A stretch of 64,000 nt of DNA from Rapidithrix thailandica (lineage in GTDB: Bacteria > Bacteroidota > Bacteroidia > Cytophagales > Flammeovirgaceae). The position numbers and the translations under genes were made by a program. Shown here one piece after another: positions 24,214 to 33,784 of this stretch. The notes beneath the pieces were generated by a model. It ran no database searches, was not told the origin of the DNA, and saw only the letters and a program-made list of their open reading frames with translations. Numbering within the stretch: position 1 is the first letter of the stretch; each line of letters begins with the position of its first letter. The DNA lies in assembly GCF_039710355.1 (NCBI RefSeq), contig NZ_JBDKWZ010000005.1, positions 248,001 to 312,000 on the forward strand. The letters are read 5' to 3'.

Positions 24214-25581
24214 ATGAGTAAAGTACGAAAGATTTTATTGAATGAGAATGAAATTCCAGAACAATGGTATAATATCCAGGCGGATATGCCAAATCCATTG
24301 TTGCCGCCCCTGCACCCTGGTACCCAACAACCGATCGGACCGGAGGACTTAGCGCCTTTGTTTCCTATGGAATTGATCAAACAGGAAGTTTCCAAAGAAG
24401 CCTGGATTGATATTCCTGAGGAAGTCCGGGACGTGTATAAAATCTGGCGACCTACTCCTATGATCCGGGCATATAACCTGGAGAAAAAGCTGGACACCCC
24501 TGCGAAGATCTATTATAAGTTTGAAGGTACCAGTCCTTCAGGCTCTCACAAACCGAATACCGCTGTACCTCAAGCATATTACAACAAACAAGAAGGCGTC
24601 AAACGGATTACTACCGAAACCGGAGCCGGACAATGGGGAAGTGCCCTGAGTTTTGCTTGTAACCTTTTCGACATCGATTTAGAGGTATATATGGTAAAAA
24701 TCAGCTATCACCACAAGCCTTATCGCAAAGTGATGATGAACTCTTGGGGAGCAAAAGTGCATCCTTCACCCACCGACCTGACCGAGGCCGGAAGAAAAGT
24801 GTTGGCAGATAACCCCGACTCTCCGGGAAGCTTGGGGATTGCCATTTCCGAAGCGGTAGAACGGGCGGCCACCAATGGCGATACCAAATATGCTTTGGGA
24901 AGTGTACTCAACCACGTATTGATGCACCAAACCATTATCGGCCTGGAGGCCGTAAAGCAAATGGAAAAAGCCGGAGATTTTCCCGATGTAGTGATTGCAC
25001 CGTTTGGGGGCGGGTCGAATTTTGCCGGACTGGCTTTCCCGTTCTTGCGCTACAATTTGTTGGAAGGTAAGAACGTCCGTTGTTTGGCCAGTGAGCCTGC
25101 TTCTTGTCCTAAATTGACCAAAGGGGACTTCCGTTACGATTTTGGCGATATGGTAGGAATGACTCCGTTGATTCCAATGTACACCTTAGGGCATAATTTT
25201 GTGCCTGCCCCGGTACATGCCGGAGGCTTACGCTATCATGGTGCCGGAGCTGTCGTAAGTCAGTTGTTAAAAGATGACTTGATTGAAGCGCAGGCATTAC
25301 ACCAATTGGAGTGCTTTGAAGCCGGTATCACCTTTGCCAAAGCCGAGGGCATCATCCCGGCACCGGAGGCAACCCATGCCATTGCTTCGGCTATTCGAGA
25401 AGCGAATCAAGCAAAAGAGGAAGGAAAGTCCAGAACCATTTTGTTTAACTTATGTGGACATGGCAACTTTGATATGCAAGCTTATGCCGACTACTTTGAT
25501 GGCAAATTGCAAGATCATCACTTTACCGATGACGAATTGCGGGCAAATCTGAAAACGTTGGATACTCCTGAAATCAAATAA
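24214..25581 (+). CDS. trpB: Tryptophan synthase beta chain, TrpB2 type
   Basis: 455 residues from the ATG at 24214; an upstream in-frame start at 24121 would add 31 unlikely residues. PLP enzyme that joins indole and serine. The PLP-lysine region is EGTSPSGSHKPNTAV, followed by TETGAGQWGSALSFA; the phosphate-binding loop is APFGGGSNFAG; the C-terminal HGNFDMQAY block is present. The long N-terminus and the SGSHKPN motif mark the TrpB2 (COG1350) subgroup, which often acts without TrpA. No other trp genes are nearby, so it may be a salvage enzyme. Confidence 0.93.
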   Translation: MSKVRKILLNENEIPEQWYNIQADMPNPLLPPLHPGTQQPIGPEDLAPLFPMELIKQEVSKEAWIDIPEEVRDVYKIWRPTPMIRAYNLEKKLDTPAKIYYKFEGTSPSGSHKPNTAVPQAYYNKQEGVKRITTETGAGQWGSALSFACNLFDIDLEVYMVKISYHHKPYRKVMMNSWGAKVHPSPTDLTEAGRKVLADNPDSPGSLGIAISEAVERAATNGDTKYALGSVLNHVLMHQTIIGLEAVKQMEKAGDFPDVVIAPFGGGSNFAGLAFPFLRYNLLEGKNVRCLASEPASCPKLTKGDFRYDFGDMVGMTPLIPMYTLGHNFVPAPVHAGGLRYHGAGAVVSQLLKDDLIEAQALHQLECFEAGITFAKAEGIIPAPEATHAIASAIREANQAKEEGKSRTILFNLCGHGNFDMQAYADYFDGKLQDHHFTDDELRANLKTLDTPEIK

Positions 25582-25623
25582 ATGAGGGTAGTAAAATAAG
25601 TTTTTTAGAGATGAAATAAATAA

Positions 25624-25660
25624 AAAAGCCATCCGGGTTTTGTGACTCCGGATGGCTTTT
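25624..25660. terminator. Bidirectional terminator between trpB2 and the PNGase F-like gene
   Basis: Perfect 13-bp stem (AAAAGCCATCCGG and complement) with an 11-base loop, A-run on one side and T-run on the other, between convergent genes. Confidence 0.85.
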
Positions 25661-25678
25661 GCTTTTTATCGCTGAAGT

Positions 25679-27391
25679 TTATTCATACTCTCCTACCAAT
25701 ACCCCTGAAATATTCCAGGCACTGAAACTACTCCCTTCTCTTTGTCCTAACGGAATGGCCACTTGCAATTGATGTGTACCCGCTTCCATATCGAATAAAG
25801 GAATCGTTACCGGATTGGTGGCGGAACCCGGGCACCAACCGGAACGGCTTAAATCGGAAGAGGAAATCCCGTTCCAGAAATTCCCCGAAGCCGGGTTGTA
25901 TTTCCGGAAGGCAGCACAGTCAGACCGCCAAGGGATATGGGTAAACACTTTTTGGCCGTCTATAAAGAGTTCGTTGGATTTTTGATTGAACTCATCGCCA
26001 CCACCCCAGCCGCCATGGCCAGTAGATATATATTGTAGACGTACGTTTTTAACGCCCTCAGGAACGTTAAAAGTAACTTTTAAGGAATCTCCGTCAAACA
26101 TGGTTCCGTATTCCTGTCCGGCCATTTCCATCAGGTTCAAGGTATTGAAGATAGGTTGTACCCAATATTTTTTCGTTTGTTCGCGTACCACAGAGCTTCC
26201 CGGGTAATATTTCAAATCCAAACTTAGAATATGGCCTCCTTTATCGTAGTTGCCAATAAAGGCTCCAATCCAGGCTTCTCCCTGTAATTCCGGCAGCAAA
26301 TAAGAAATGTCCTGTTTGTACACCGTAGAATCTTCCCAGTTTACCTCAGCCACTTTGCGTTTTTCATTGAAATGGCGGATACCGAATGGAGTGAAAAAGC
26401 GCACTAATTCCAAAGCCGGAGTATACTCGTCCGTTACGATGACTCCTTGGTATTCTTTGCCTTGCGTATCAAGGTATTTGGGAAGCGACTTGGCTCCGTT
26501 TTTCAAGCCTTCCAAAAAAGAAAGCTTTTTATCGGTAGGGATCATAAACACAGACCCTGTGCGGTCGTAGGCATCCCCATTAGAGTATTGAACTATTTTG
26601 GCAAATACCGAATAATCATCGGTGACCTCCGGTAATTTCACTTTCTTCAAAATCACCGTTCCTCCGGCAAAGTGGTAGGTTTCTCCACTTACATCTCCTT
26701 CGGGGTTATTGATTTCATTGCCCCAGCTGATTTGCTCCCGGTCAAACACATTGACGGTCGTTACATAGTTGTCTACAATGCGTGCCCGGTATTGAACTTT
26801 GTCCACTTCTTCTCCCAGGTTTTCCGGCAAAAGCGCAGGCATTTTCTTAGGCTTGATAAATTCAATTGCATCCGCCACCAATTCGTAGCTGCCATTGCGT
26901 ACCATTTTCAGCACTACGCCCTCTGTGAGGCCACCTTGAGGATAAGGGGTTCCTCTCAGGCCGGTTTCGGTGGTGAACCACAAATCAATACGATTGGAAA
27001 ACAGAAGTAAGGTAGCTTTTTTGCAAGTGTATCCCAATATTTCCTGCGTCTCTTCGGTGATCTCAACTTCGGGCAAATCGGCAATTGCACTGGCCGTATG
27101 AAACCGGTTACCGGTATTGAGAATGGCCAGGTCAAAGATTTTTTCCTGGGTTAAGTCGATATAAGTAGCTTCATCGGGAGTGGTAGGAATTTGCTGGGCG
27201 TTCCCGCTTCGCACCTTTTGGATTTTTACCACATTTTGATGATAATGGAGTTCCGTGTAGCCATAACGCGACCTTTCTTCCCCATTGACCACTACTTTGT
27301 ACTTGATTGTTCCTGATTTCTCTTTTGCTTTGGCAACCGCTCCATAGGCAAAAGTCCAGGTGAATAGAAAGAGAAATAGATAGTTTTTCAT
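25679..27391 (-). CDS. Secreted PNGase F-like protein with GLPGLI-like N-terminus
   Basis: 570 residues from the ATG at 27391, which starts a clear signal peptide (MKNYLFLFLFTWTFAYGAVA); an earlier in-frame start was rejected. Residues ~25-180 look like a Bacteroidota GLPGLI-type beta domain (KYKVVVNGEERSRYGYTELH). The C-terminal ~300 residues resemble peptide-N-glycosidase F, most clearly in TGHGGWGGGDEF, IPWRSDCAAFRKYNPASGNF and SDLSRSGWCPGSATNPV. PNGase F removes N-glycans from glycoproteins, so this could help use host or algal glycoproteins. Whether the catalytic acids are intact was not verified. Confidence 0.82.
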   Translation of the reverse strand: MKNYLFLFLFTWTFAYGAVAKAKEKSGTIKYKVVVNGEERSRYGYTELHYHQNVVKIQKVRSGNAQQIPTTPDEATYIDLTQEKIFDLAILNTGNRFHTASAIADLPEVEITEETQEILGYTCKKATLLLFSNRIDLWFTTETGLRGTPYPQGGLTEGVVLKMVRNGSYELVADAIEFIKPKKMPALLPENLGEEVDKVQYRARIVDNYVTTVNVFDREQISWGNEINNPEGDVSGETYHFAGGTVILKKVKLPEVTDDYSVFAKIVQYSNGDAYDRTGSVFMIPTDKKLSFLEGLKNGAKSLPKYLDTQGKEYQGVIVTDEYTPALELVRFFTPFGIRHFNEKRKVAEVNWEDSTVYKQDISYLLPELQGEAWIGAFIGNYDKGGHILSLDLKYYPGSSVVREQTKKYWVQPIFNTLNLMEMAGQEYGTMFDGDSLKVTFNVPEGVKNVRLQYISTGHGGWGGGDEFNQKSNELFIDGQKVFTHIPWRSDCAAFRKYNPASGNFWNGISSSDLSRSGWCPGSATNPVTIPLFDMEAGTHQLQVAIPLGQREGSSFSAWNISGVLVGEYE

Positions 27392-27457
27392 GTTAATTGA
27401 TTTGATTATAGGAATTAGAAGTCCATTGCAAAAATAGAAGTTCAGATGCATTAAAAA

Positions 27458-27533
27458 GGAGGATAAGAGAAATTAAACGTCATTCCCTCTTATCCTCCGT
27501 TCCCTCAATCCTCCATTCCTTCAATCTTCAACC
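27458..27533. repeat. Hairpin plus degenerate octamer tract (locus B)
   Basis: A perfect 12-bp inverted repeat (GGAGGATAAGAG with CTCTTATCCTCC, 27458-27469 and 27487-27498) runs into a CT-rich tract of degenerate 8-mers (TTCCCTCA, ATCCTCCA, TTCCTTCA). It overlaps the end of the M14 peptidase gene, where it may act as a terminator. Confidence 0.65.
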
Positions 27534-28958
27534 TTTATAAATCACTCCATTGAGAATTTCATTTCTCCCTTGAGTCAAATCATAGATAAAGCCGTTGACA
27601 ATGGCATAACAAGGACTGCCTTGTTTCACTAGTAAAAAGTTGGCCGTACTGCCCAAGGTGATGTCTATGGGAGGAAGCGGTCTTTGATAGGCTATCCAGT
27701 TGATCGGGACGTTGGTAAACGATTTATCCCTTTCCAGCTGATGTACTTTTACAAAAAGATAACCGGCCTTCAGTAATTCATTAAAGTCGATTTGCTGGGC
27801 TTCTTTCCAACTGTGTAGCGGACGGGGGTATACTTTGCCGGGAACAACTGTCATACCGCTTGCATCTATTTCTTCATAGCCGTAAAACGTGGATAAATCT
27901 CCCAGGTCTTCAATACTGGCCGTAAACTTGAGAGGGAGTTCTTCAGCTTCATGATCCGATTCATGATTGATTCCAATGTCCATTGTATACGATCCGTCTT
28001 CCTTATTGACCGTGGCATTGCGGATAAGCAAGTGGAATAGGGACTCTTCATTGTTAGGAATGGCATAGTAATCCTCCAACTTATTTTGCAAATAATCCTC
28101 TTCGATGATGGCTTTCAAAGCGGACAAAATAGCCACAAAATTCATTTTACGCACCTCTTGCCGTTCGGGGTCTTTTCGGTTGCCTCCCGATTCGATCAGC
28201 ACCAGGCTGGTACCCCATTTTTGAATATTGTCACCAAAGGCCCTTGGTTCAAAATCATCATTGAATTTACCGATCCGCCCGGGGATATATTTTTGCAATA
28301 TCCGGTTCAATGAGATAATTAATTTCATTGATTTTTCCCGTACTTCGTTGATTTCTTTGGCCTCATTAAAAGCCGTAGCCAAAAAGGAAACCGAAGCGGG
28401 CTGGTTACTTTTTCCGGCTGACCAAAGGGAGTTCTGATCGTGCAAGTTAAACCCGAAATCGGCATCGAGCTTGTCGCGCATTTGCTTGAGAAGACGGGAT
28501 TCGGGAGCTTGTAAGTGCAAAGCATCCCTGTTTAAATCGATGCCCAAAGCATTTCTTCGTTCATGTACTTCCGCTCCGTCGGGGTTGAGCATAGGGATGA
28601 ACGTTAACGTCACTTTTTCCAACAAAGCTTTTTTGAATTCCGGAAAAGCTTCTTCATCTTTAAAAAAATGAAACATATCAAACAAGGCCATGGTGGCAGT
28701 TGCTTCATTGCCATGCATCTGCGACCACATCAATACATTGACAGGCCCTTTTCCAACCGTGACGGAATAGATTTCCCTGCCTTGTACGGATTTTCCGATT
28801 TCTCTCAGGTCAAACAATGGGTTTTGAGCGAATTGTTGTAGCAAGGGAACCACGTCCCGGTGCCTTACTCGCTGAAAGTGTAAACTGGGTTCTTTATACT
28901 TGGAATAGACTTCTAACAGTGCATCGCTGAAATCCTGTGCTGCTGATCCTTTTGCCAT
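27528..28958 (-). CDS. M14-family zinc carboxypeptidase
   Basis: 476 residues. Zinc site H82-x-x-E85 (QMHGNEATA) with the third ligand in FGFNLHDQ; substrate-binding motif NPDGAEVHERRNALGIDLNR as in carboxypeptidase A-like enzymes; catalytic Glu in LVLIESGG. No signal peptide is visible from the chosen start, unusual for a family that is often exported. The C-terminal ~170 residues form an extra beta-rich part (to ILNGVIYKG). It is separated from the divergent dacB-like gene by 227 bases. Confidence 0.88.
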   Translation of the reverse strand: MAKGSAAQDFSDALLEVYSKYKEPSLHFQRVRHRDVVPLLQQFAQNPLFDLREIGKSVQGREIYSVTVGKGPVNVLMWSQMHGNEATATMALFDMFHFFKDEEAFPEFKKALLEKVTLTFIPMLNPDGAEVHERRNALGIDLNRDALHLQAPESRLLKQMRDKLDADFGFNLHDQNSLWSAGKSNQPASVSFLATAFNEAKEINEVREKSMKLIISLNRILQKYIPGRIGKFNDDFEPRAFGDNIQKWGTSLVLIESGGNRKDPERQEVRKMNFVAILSALKAIIEEDYLQNKLEDYYAIPNNEESLFHLLIRNATVNKEDGSYTMDIGINHESDHEAEELPLKFTASIEDLGDLSTFYGYEEIDASGMTVVPGKVYPRPLHSWKEAQQIDFNELLKAGYLFVKVHQLERDKSFTNVPINWIAYQRPLPPIDITLGSTANFLLVKQGSPCYAIVNGFIYDLTQGRNEILNGVIYKG

Positions 28959-29185
28959 AGTCGGTAAAGTTAATTTGTGTATTCTCCAACATCATCCTTG
29001 TGAAAGGGGGACGGAAAGAAAGATAATCCTATGGGGATTTCAAAATTTACCTGATTCAATTATTTTGAAATCAAGAAAAAGGTTTAGAAATTCAAAGCAG
29101 GATTTCTTAGGGAAATTGAAAGGAGGTATTCACTTTCGAGAATACGATGCCTTTTGGGAATTCTAATTTTAGCAATGACTCAGAT

Positions 29186-30496
29186 ATGATATTACGGTTT
29201 TTCATAGCAATGGTGTGGGTACTACTTGTGGCTTGTGCCCCCAGTCAAAAACTATCCAAATACCAAGTAGCCTCACATTTAGAGAAACTGGACAAGCGCC
29301 TTCGCTGCTTTAGCGGTATGGTGGTGTACGACCCTCAAGCCGACAAGTATTTGATAGAAAAAAATGCCGACCGCTATTTTACCCCAGCTTCCAATACCAA
29401 ATTGTTTACATTTTATGCCGGATGGAAGATGTTAGGCGATTCGCTACCGGCCTTAAAATATGCCGAACAGGGAGATTCTTTGATCTTTTGGGGAACCGGA
29501 AACCCCACCTTGTTACATAAAAAACTCCCCGATTCCCTGGCTTTGCAGTTTCTTTGTTCACAAAAGGGAAAAAAAGTATTCTATGCAGACATTCCCATGC
29601 GAGATCAACGGTTAGGTCCCGGGTGGGCATGGGACGATTATCCGTATTATTTTTCTACGGAAAAGGCCAGTTTTCCCATTTATGGAAATAATGTTTGGAT
29701 ACACTTGAACGGAACACAACACAAGCCTGTGGTAGAACCTCATTATTTCGAAACATTATTAGATAGCGGTTATGATGCAAAAGGAGAGTATTTGACCATC
29801 CGGAGAGCCGAACATCACAACCGTTTTGTGTATCAACCTGAGCTGGACGTTATGCAAAGCGAAGAATCCCTGCCATTTCGCTACGACACAAATTTGATGC
29901 TCCGTTTGTTGAAAGACACCTTACACTTTCCTATATCTTCCTATCAAGAAAAGGAGTTGCCCCCGGCTAAAATTTTGAGAAGTCTTCCGGCGGATTCACT
30001 GTACAAACATATGCTGCAACCAAGCGATAATTTTTACGCTGAACAAATAATGTTGATGTGTTCGGCCATGTTGGGTGATACGCTGGATTCTAAAAAAGCC
30101 ATCGGGTATGTGACGGAAAATTTTCTGGGGGATCTATCGGCTCCTCCTATATGGGAGGATGGCTCAGGCTTATCCCGGTACAATTTGTTTACCCCACGCA
30201 GTATCGTAGACCTATTGCGAAAAATTCATAAGGAGGTACCTCAAGAGCGACTTTTTGATATGCTTCCGGCAGGAGGCCGCAACGGAACGCTTAAATACTG
30301 GTACGATTCTAACGAGCCGTTCGTCTTTGCTAAAACCGGAACTTTGCGCAATAACCACTGTCTTAGCGGGTATCTGTTGACCCGTAAGGGAAAGGTGCTG
30401 ATTTTCAGTATGATGTTTAATCATTATACCGTGCCAACCACAAACGTTAAAAAAGAAATGGAAAAAATACTTTGGGGGCTAAGAATGAGGTATTAA
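29186..30496 (+). CDS. dacB: D-alanyl-D-alanine carboxypeptidase/endopeptidase (PBP4 type)
   Basis: 436 residues from the ATG at 29186, which opens a lipoprotein signal (lipobox LLVAC, Cys17); the earlier in-frame ATG at 29147 adds non-signal residues. Active-site motifs of the S13 penicillin-binding proteins are in order: SxxK as ASNTK (Ser69, Lys72), SxN as QPSDNFYAEQ, and KTG as FAKTGTLRNN. It trims peptidoglycan side chains in the periplasm. Slightly shorter than E. coli PBP4. Named by family. Confidence 0.9.
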   Translation: MILRFFIAMVWVLLVACAPSQKLSKYQVASHLEKLDKRLRCFSGMVVYDPQADKYLIEKNADRYFTPASNTKLFTFYAGWKMLGDSLPALKYAEQGDSLIFWGTGNPTLLHKKLPDSLALQFLCSQKGKKVFYADIPMRDQRLGPGWAWDDYPYYFSTEKASFPIYGNNVWIHLNGTQHKPVVEPHYFETLLDSGYDAKGEYLTIRRAEHHNRFVYQPELDVMQSEESLPFRYDTNLMLRLLKDTLHFPISSYQEKELPPAKILRSLPADSLYKHMLQPSDNFYAEQIMLMCSAMLGDTLDSKKAIGYVTENFLGDLSAPPIWEDGSGLSRYNLFTPRSIVDLLRKIHKEVPQERLFDMLPAGGRNGTLKYWYDSNEPFVFAKTGTLRNNHCLSGYLLTRKGKVLIFSMMFNHYTVPTTNVKKEMEKILWGLRMRY

Positions 30497-30660
30497 AATC
30501 CTTGATCGGTAATTTGATACTCTTCCATGTGATGTATGCATAAATACTCTAGCCCTGGTTCAAATGAAAAAAAACAGAAGATGGGACTGTCGGTTTTACT
30601 CGTAATTCAGCATTTCAAATTCAAGATATTGTCTCTCTTTCTTTCCAATGCGTGTTCTCA

Positions 30661-30668
30661 TACTTTTG
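30661..30668 (+). promoter_or_regulatory. Possible -7 box upstream of nrdD
   Basis: TACTTTTG fits TAnnTTTG, 111 bases before the nrdD ATG. The nearest upstream TTG is 29 bases away, too far, so support is weak. The rest of the 283-base gap shows no NrdR- or FNR-like palindrome by eye. Confidence 0.25.
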
Positions 30669-30779
30669 CCTTTCCAAATCACTTTCCAACGTTGATTTTG
30701 CTCATTTCAAAAGACTGATTTTTTAGCTAATATTCGGAGTAAATACAGGCTTATTTCAAACCACTAAAACCCTCCGTAT

Positions 30780-32930
30780 ATGCTCCGGGAACAAACTTTA
30801 GCAAAGCAAACTATTCGCAAAAGAAATGGGCTTTTGGAAAATTTTCAAGCTCAAAAAATTACTCTTGCCATTCGGAAGGCCTTGGTCGCGGTGGGGCAAG
30901 AAAACAGCCGTTTAGCCGGGGAGTTGACCGGAAAAGTGCTGGAACAAATTGATTTTACAAAAGGAACACCTACGGTAGAAGACGTTCAGGATCTTGTTGA
31001 ACGCTCTTTGTTTGCCGCCAGCTTGTTTGATGTGATGAAGGCGTATATCCTCTATCGTAAACAACATGAAAACCTGCGGAACACAAAAGAGTTGTTTTCC
31101 AATATTGAATTGATAGACCGGTACTTGGATTTGGAAGATTGGCGTGTTCGGGAGAGTGCCAATTCCTCCTATTCTTTACAGGGATTGAATCAGCATATTT
31201 CCACCATGGTCAGTTCACAATATTGGCTGAATAAAATTTATTCGAAGGAAGTCGCTCAAATGCACAAATCGGGTAGCCTCCACCTTCACGATCTGGGCTG
31301 TTTGAGCGTATATTGTGTCGGGTGGGATCTGCAAGAAGTGTTACTTTCCGGGTTCAAGGGAGTGGAAGGAAAATTGGAAAGTTCTCCGGCACGTCATTTC
31401 CGTTCTGCATTAGGTCAAATCGTCAATTTCTTTTATACGCTGCAAGGGGAAGCGGCCGGGGCTCAGGCATTTTCCAATTTTGATACATATTTGGCCCCTT
31501 TTATCCGCTACGATGGTTTGTCTTACCCGGAAGTAAAGCAAGCCTTACAGGAGTTTCTGTTTAATATCAATGTGCCTACCAGGGTGGGTTTCCAAACGCC
31601 CTTTACCAATATCACCATGGATTTGCAGGTTCCTGAGTTTATGAAAACCCAGGCGGTAATTATCGGAGGGGAAATGCAGAAGGAAACCTATGAAGACTTT
31701 CAACAAGAAATGGACCTCTTTAACAAAGCTTTTGCGGAAGTGATGATGGAAGGAGACGCCAAAGGCAGGGTGTTCTCGTTTCCGATTCCTACTTATAACA
31801 TTACCAAAGATTTTGACTGGGACAATCCTAAATACCAAGCGATTTGGGAAATTACGGCCAAATACGGGATTCCTTATTTTTCCAATTTTGTGAATTCGGA
31901 TATGCAACCGGACGATGTGCGAAGTATGTGTTGTCGACTGCGCCTGGACAAACGTGAGTTGCAAAAACGGGGCGGTGGACTTTTCGGTGCAAATCCCTTG
32001 ACCGGGTCCGTAGGAGTGGTCACCATCAATTTGCCGAGGCTGGGCTATGAAGCCAAAACGGAAGAAGAATTTTTCCAAAGACTGGACAAGCTGATGGAAC
32101 TGGCGAAAGATAGTCTGGAAACCAAGCGCAAGGTAATTGAAAATCTGACCGAAAAAGGCCTATTCCCCTATTCCCGTTTTTATCTGCGCCATCTTAAGGA
32201 AACGAATGGACACTATTGGGACAATCACTTTTCTACCATTGGGCTGATTGGTATGAACGAATGTTGTTTGAATTTTATGGGGGTTAACCTGATAGAAAAG
32301 GAGGGGCATCAATTTGCCGGAAAAGTGCTGGATCATATGCGGGGAAAACTCAGTGAATTTCAGGGAACTACGGGTAATTATTATAACCTGGAAGCGACTC
32401 CGGCCGAAGGAACTTCGTATCGTTTGGCGCGACTGGACAAAAAGCAGTACCCGGGCATTCTTGTGGCCAATGAACAAGCCGTTTCCCGGGGTGCCGAGCC
32501 GTATTATACGAATTCCACGCATTTGCCTGTCTATTATACCGAAGATTTATGGGAGGCGCTGCGTCTGCAGGATTCTTTGCAAGTAAAATACACCGGAGGT
32601 ACGGTCTTCCATACATTTATCGGAGAGAAACAAGTGCCACAGGATGCGGTCAAACGGATGATCCGGAAGATTACGCATCATTTCCATTTACCCTATATCA
32701 CGGTGACTCCTACTTTTAGTATTTGTTCAGAACATGGGTATTTGTATGGCGAGCATCGCGAATGCCCAAAATGTAAAGAAAAGGGACTGCATACGGAATG
32801 TGAAGTATTTTCCAGAATTGTGGGATATCTGCGCCCGGTAAAGCAATGGAACGATGGGAAAAAGGCGGAGTTTGACCAACGGAAACTGTACGACTTGCGA
32901 TTTCGGGAAGAGGCCGCTACACTCATCTGA
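30780..32930 (+). CDS. nrdD: Anaerobic ribonucleoside-triphosphate reductase
   Basis: 716-residue class III reductase that makes dNTPs without oxygen. N-terminal ATP-cone (IRKRNGLLENFQAQKITLAI) for allosteric control; catalytic barrel with Cys positions (SMCCRLRLDKREL, GMNECCLNF); C-terminal zinc site with paired cysteines (CSEHGYLYGE, then CPKC); glycyl-radical loop RIVGYLRPVKQW with Gly682. The activase NrdG follows on the same strand after a hairpin. It shows that the organism can grow, or survive, with little oxygen. Confidence 0.96.
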   Translation: MLREQTLAKQTIRKRNGLLENFQAQKITLAIRKALVAVGQENSRLAGELTGKVLEQIDFTKGTPTVEDVQDLVERSLFAASLFDVMKAYILYRKQHENLRNTKELFSNIELIDRYLDLEDWRVRESANSSYSLQGLNQHISTMVSSQYWLNKIYSKEVAQMHKSGSLHLHDLGCLSVYCVGWDLQEVLLSGFKGVEGKLESSPARHFRSALGQIVNFFYTLQGEAAGAQAFSNFDTYLAPFIRYDGLSYPEVKQALQEFLFNINVPTRVGFQTPFTNITMDLQVPEFMKTQAVIIGGEMQKETYEDFQQEMDLFNKAFAEVMMEGDAKGRVFSFPIPTYNITKDFDWDNPKYQAIWEITAKYGIPYFSNFVNSDMQPDDVRSMCCRLRLDKRELQKRGGGLFGANPLTGSVGVVTINLPRLGYEAKTEEEFFQRLDKLMELAKDSLETKRKVIENLTEKGLFPYSRFYLRHLKETNGHYWDNHFSTIGLIGMNECCLNFMGVNLIEKEGHQFAGKVLDHMRGKLSEFQGTTGNYYNLEATPAEGTSYRLARLDKKQYPGILVANEQAVSRGAEPYYTNSTHLPVYYTEDLWEALRLQDSLQVKYTGGTVFHTFIGEKQVPQDAVKRMIRKITHHFHLPYITVTPTFSICSEHGYLYGEHRECPKCKEKGLHTECEVFSRIVGYLRPVKQWNDGKKAEFDQRKLYDLRFREEAATLI

Positions 32931-32952
32931 TTGACCGGGGAAATCAAGATTG

Positions 32953-33026
32953 GGTGAATGAGTGTTTCCGGGTTGAAACATGCAACAACGAACAGGTTTT
33001 TCAATAGGCACTCATTCACCTGTTTT
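32953..33026 (+). terminator. Hairpin between nrdD and nrdG
   Basis: Perfect 12-bp stem GGTGAATGAGTG/CACTCATTCACC with a 44-base loop that holds a smaller GTTG/CAAC helix, followed by seven T. It may end or attenuate nrdD transcripts and so lower nrdG expression. The arm sequence resembles the octamer-type repeats elsewhere in the window. Confidence 0.55.
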
Positions 33027-33059
33027 TTTAAGATAGAGAGGAAAGTTAACTACAGACTC

Positions 33060-33770
33060 ATGGTAATAGGAGGATTAATTAAACAAACCTTGACAGATTT
33101 TCCGGGAAAACTGGCCGCCATTGTTTTTACACAAGGTTGTAATTTCCGCTGTCCGTATTGTCATAATCCGGATCTGGTGTTACCGGAATGCTTTGACCGG
33201 GTTCAGCCGATAACAGAAAAGGCATTTTTTTCTTTTTTGTGTAGGAATAAGGGCTTGGTAGAAGGAGTGGTGGTGACAGGAGGGGAGCCTACCGTACAAA
33301 AAGACTTGCCGGAATTTATTGAACGGCTTAAAACCATGGGCCTGGCTGTGAAGCTGGATACTAACGGTACCAATTACAAGAGGTTGGAAAGTTTGTTAGA
33401 AAGAAAGTTATTGGATTATGTGGCGATGGACCTGAAGGCCCCACTCATCTTGGAAGATTACCAGCGTATTGCCGGAGTCCGTCTTTCTCCCAATATGATG
33501 GCGAATATATTGGAAAGTAAAGATTTGTTGCTACAGCAGAATATTCCTTATGAGTTTCGCAGTACCCTGATCAGAGAATGCCATGAACCTGAAGATGTTG
33601 TCAACATTGCCGAAGAAATTGAAGGGGCACGTTTGTACTGTTTACAACAGTATGCCCCTGAGGATGCGTTGAATGTCGATTTCCGTAAATTCACCCCTTA
33701 TACCATAGAAGAAATGAATTCTTTTGCCGGCTTGATTTGCGATAAAGTGAATCAGGTGTTAGTGCGTTAA
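33060..33770 (+). CDS. nrdG: Anaerobic ribonucleotide reductase activating enzyme (radical SAM)
   Basis: 236 residues from the ATG at 33060; a longer frame from 32958 translates the hairpin and was rejected. The radical-SAM cluster motif is Cys27-x3-Cys31-x2-Cys34 (GCNFRCPYCHNP), with GGEPTVQ for SAM binding. It generates the glycyl radical on NrdD, encoded 129 bases upstream. The N-terminus GGLIKQTLTDFPGKLAAIVF is typical of the NrdG2 subgroup. Confidence 0.94.
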   Translation: MVIGGLIKQTLTDFPGKLAAIVFTQGCNFRCPYCHNPDLVLPECFDRVQPITEKAFFSFLCRNKGLVEGVVVTGGEPTVQKDLPEFIERLKTMGLAVKLDTNGTNYKRLESLLERKLLDYVAMDLKAPLILEDYQRIAGVRLSPNMMANILESKDLLLQQNIPYEFRSTLIRECHEPEDVVNIAEEIEGARLYCLQQYAPEDALNVDFRKFTPYTIEEMNSFAGLICDKVNQVLVR

Positions 33771-33784
33771 TGAAACAACTTGTA

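Noticed and set aside
32958..33059. Longer nrdG start
   Set aside because: The extra 34 residues translate the nrdD-nrdG hairpin, and the family N-terminus begins at 33060.
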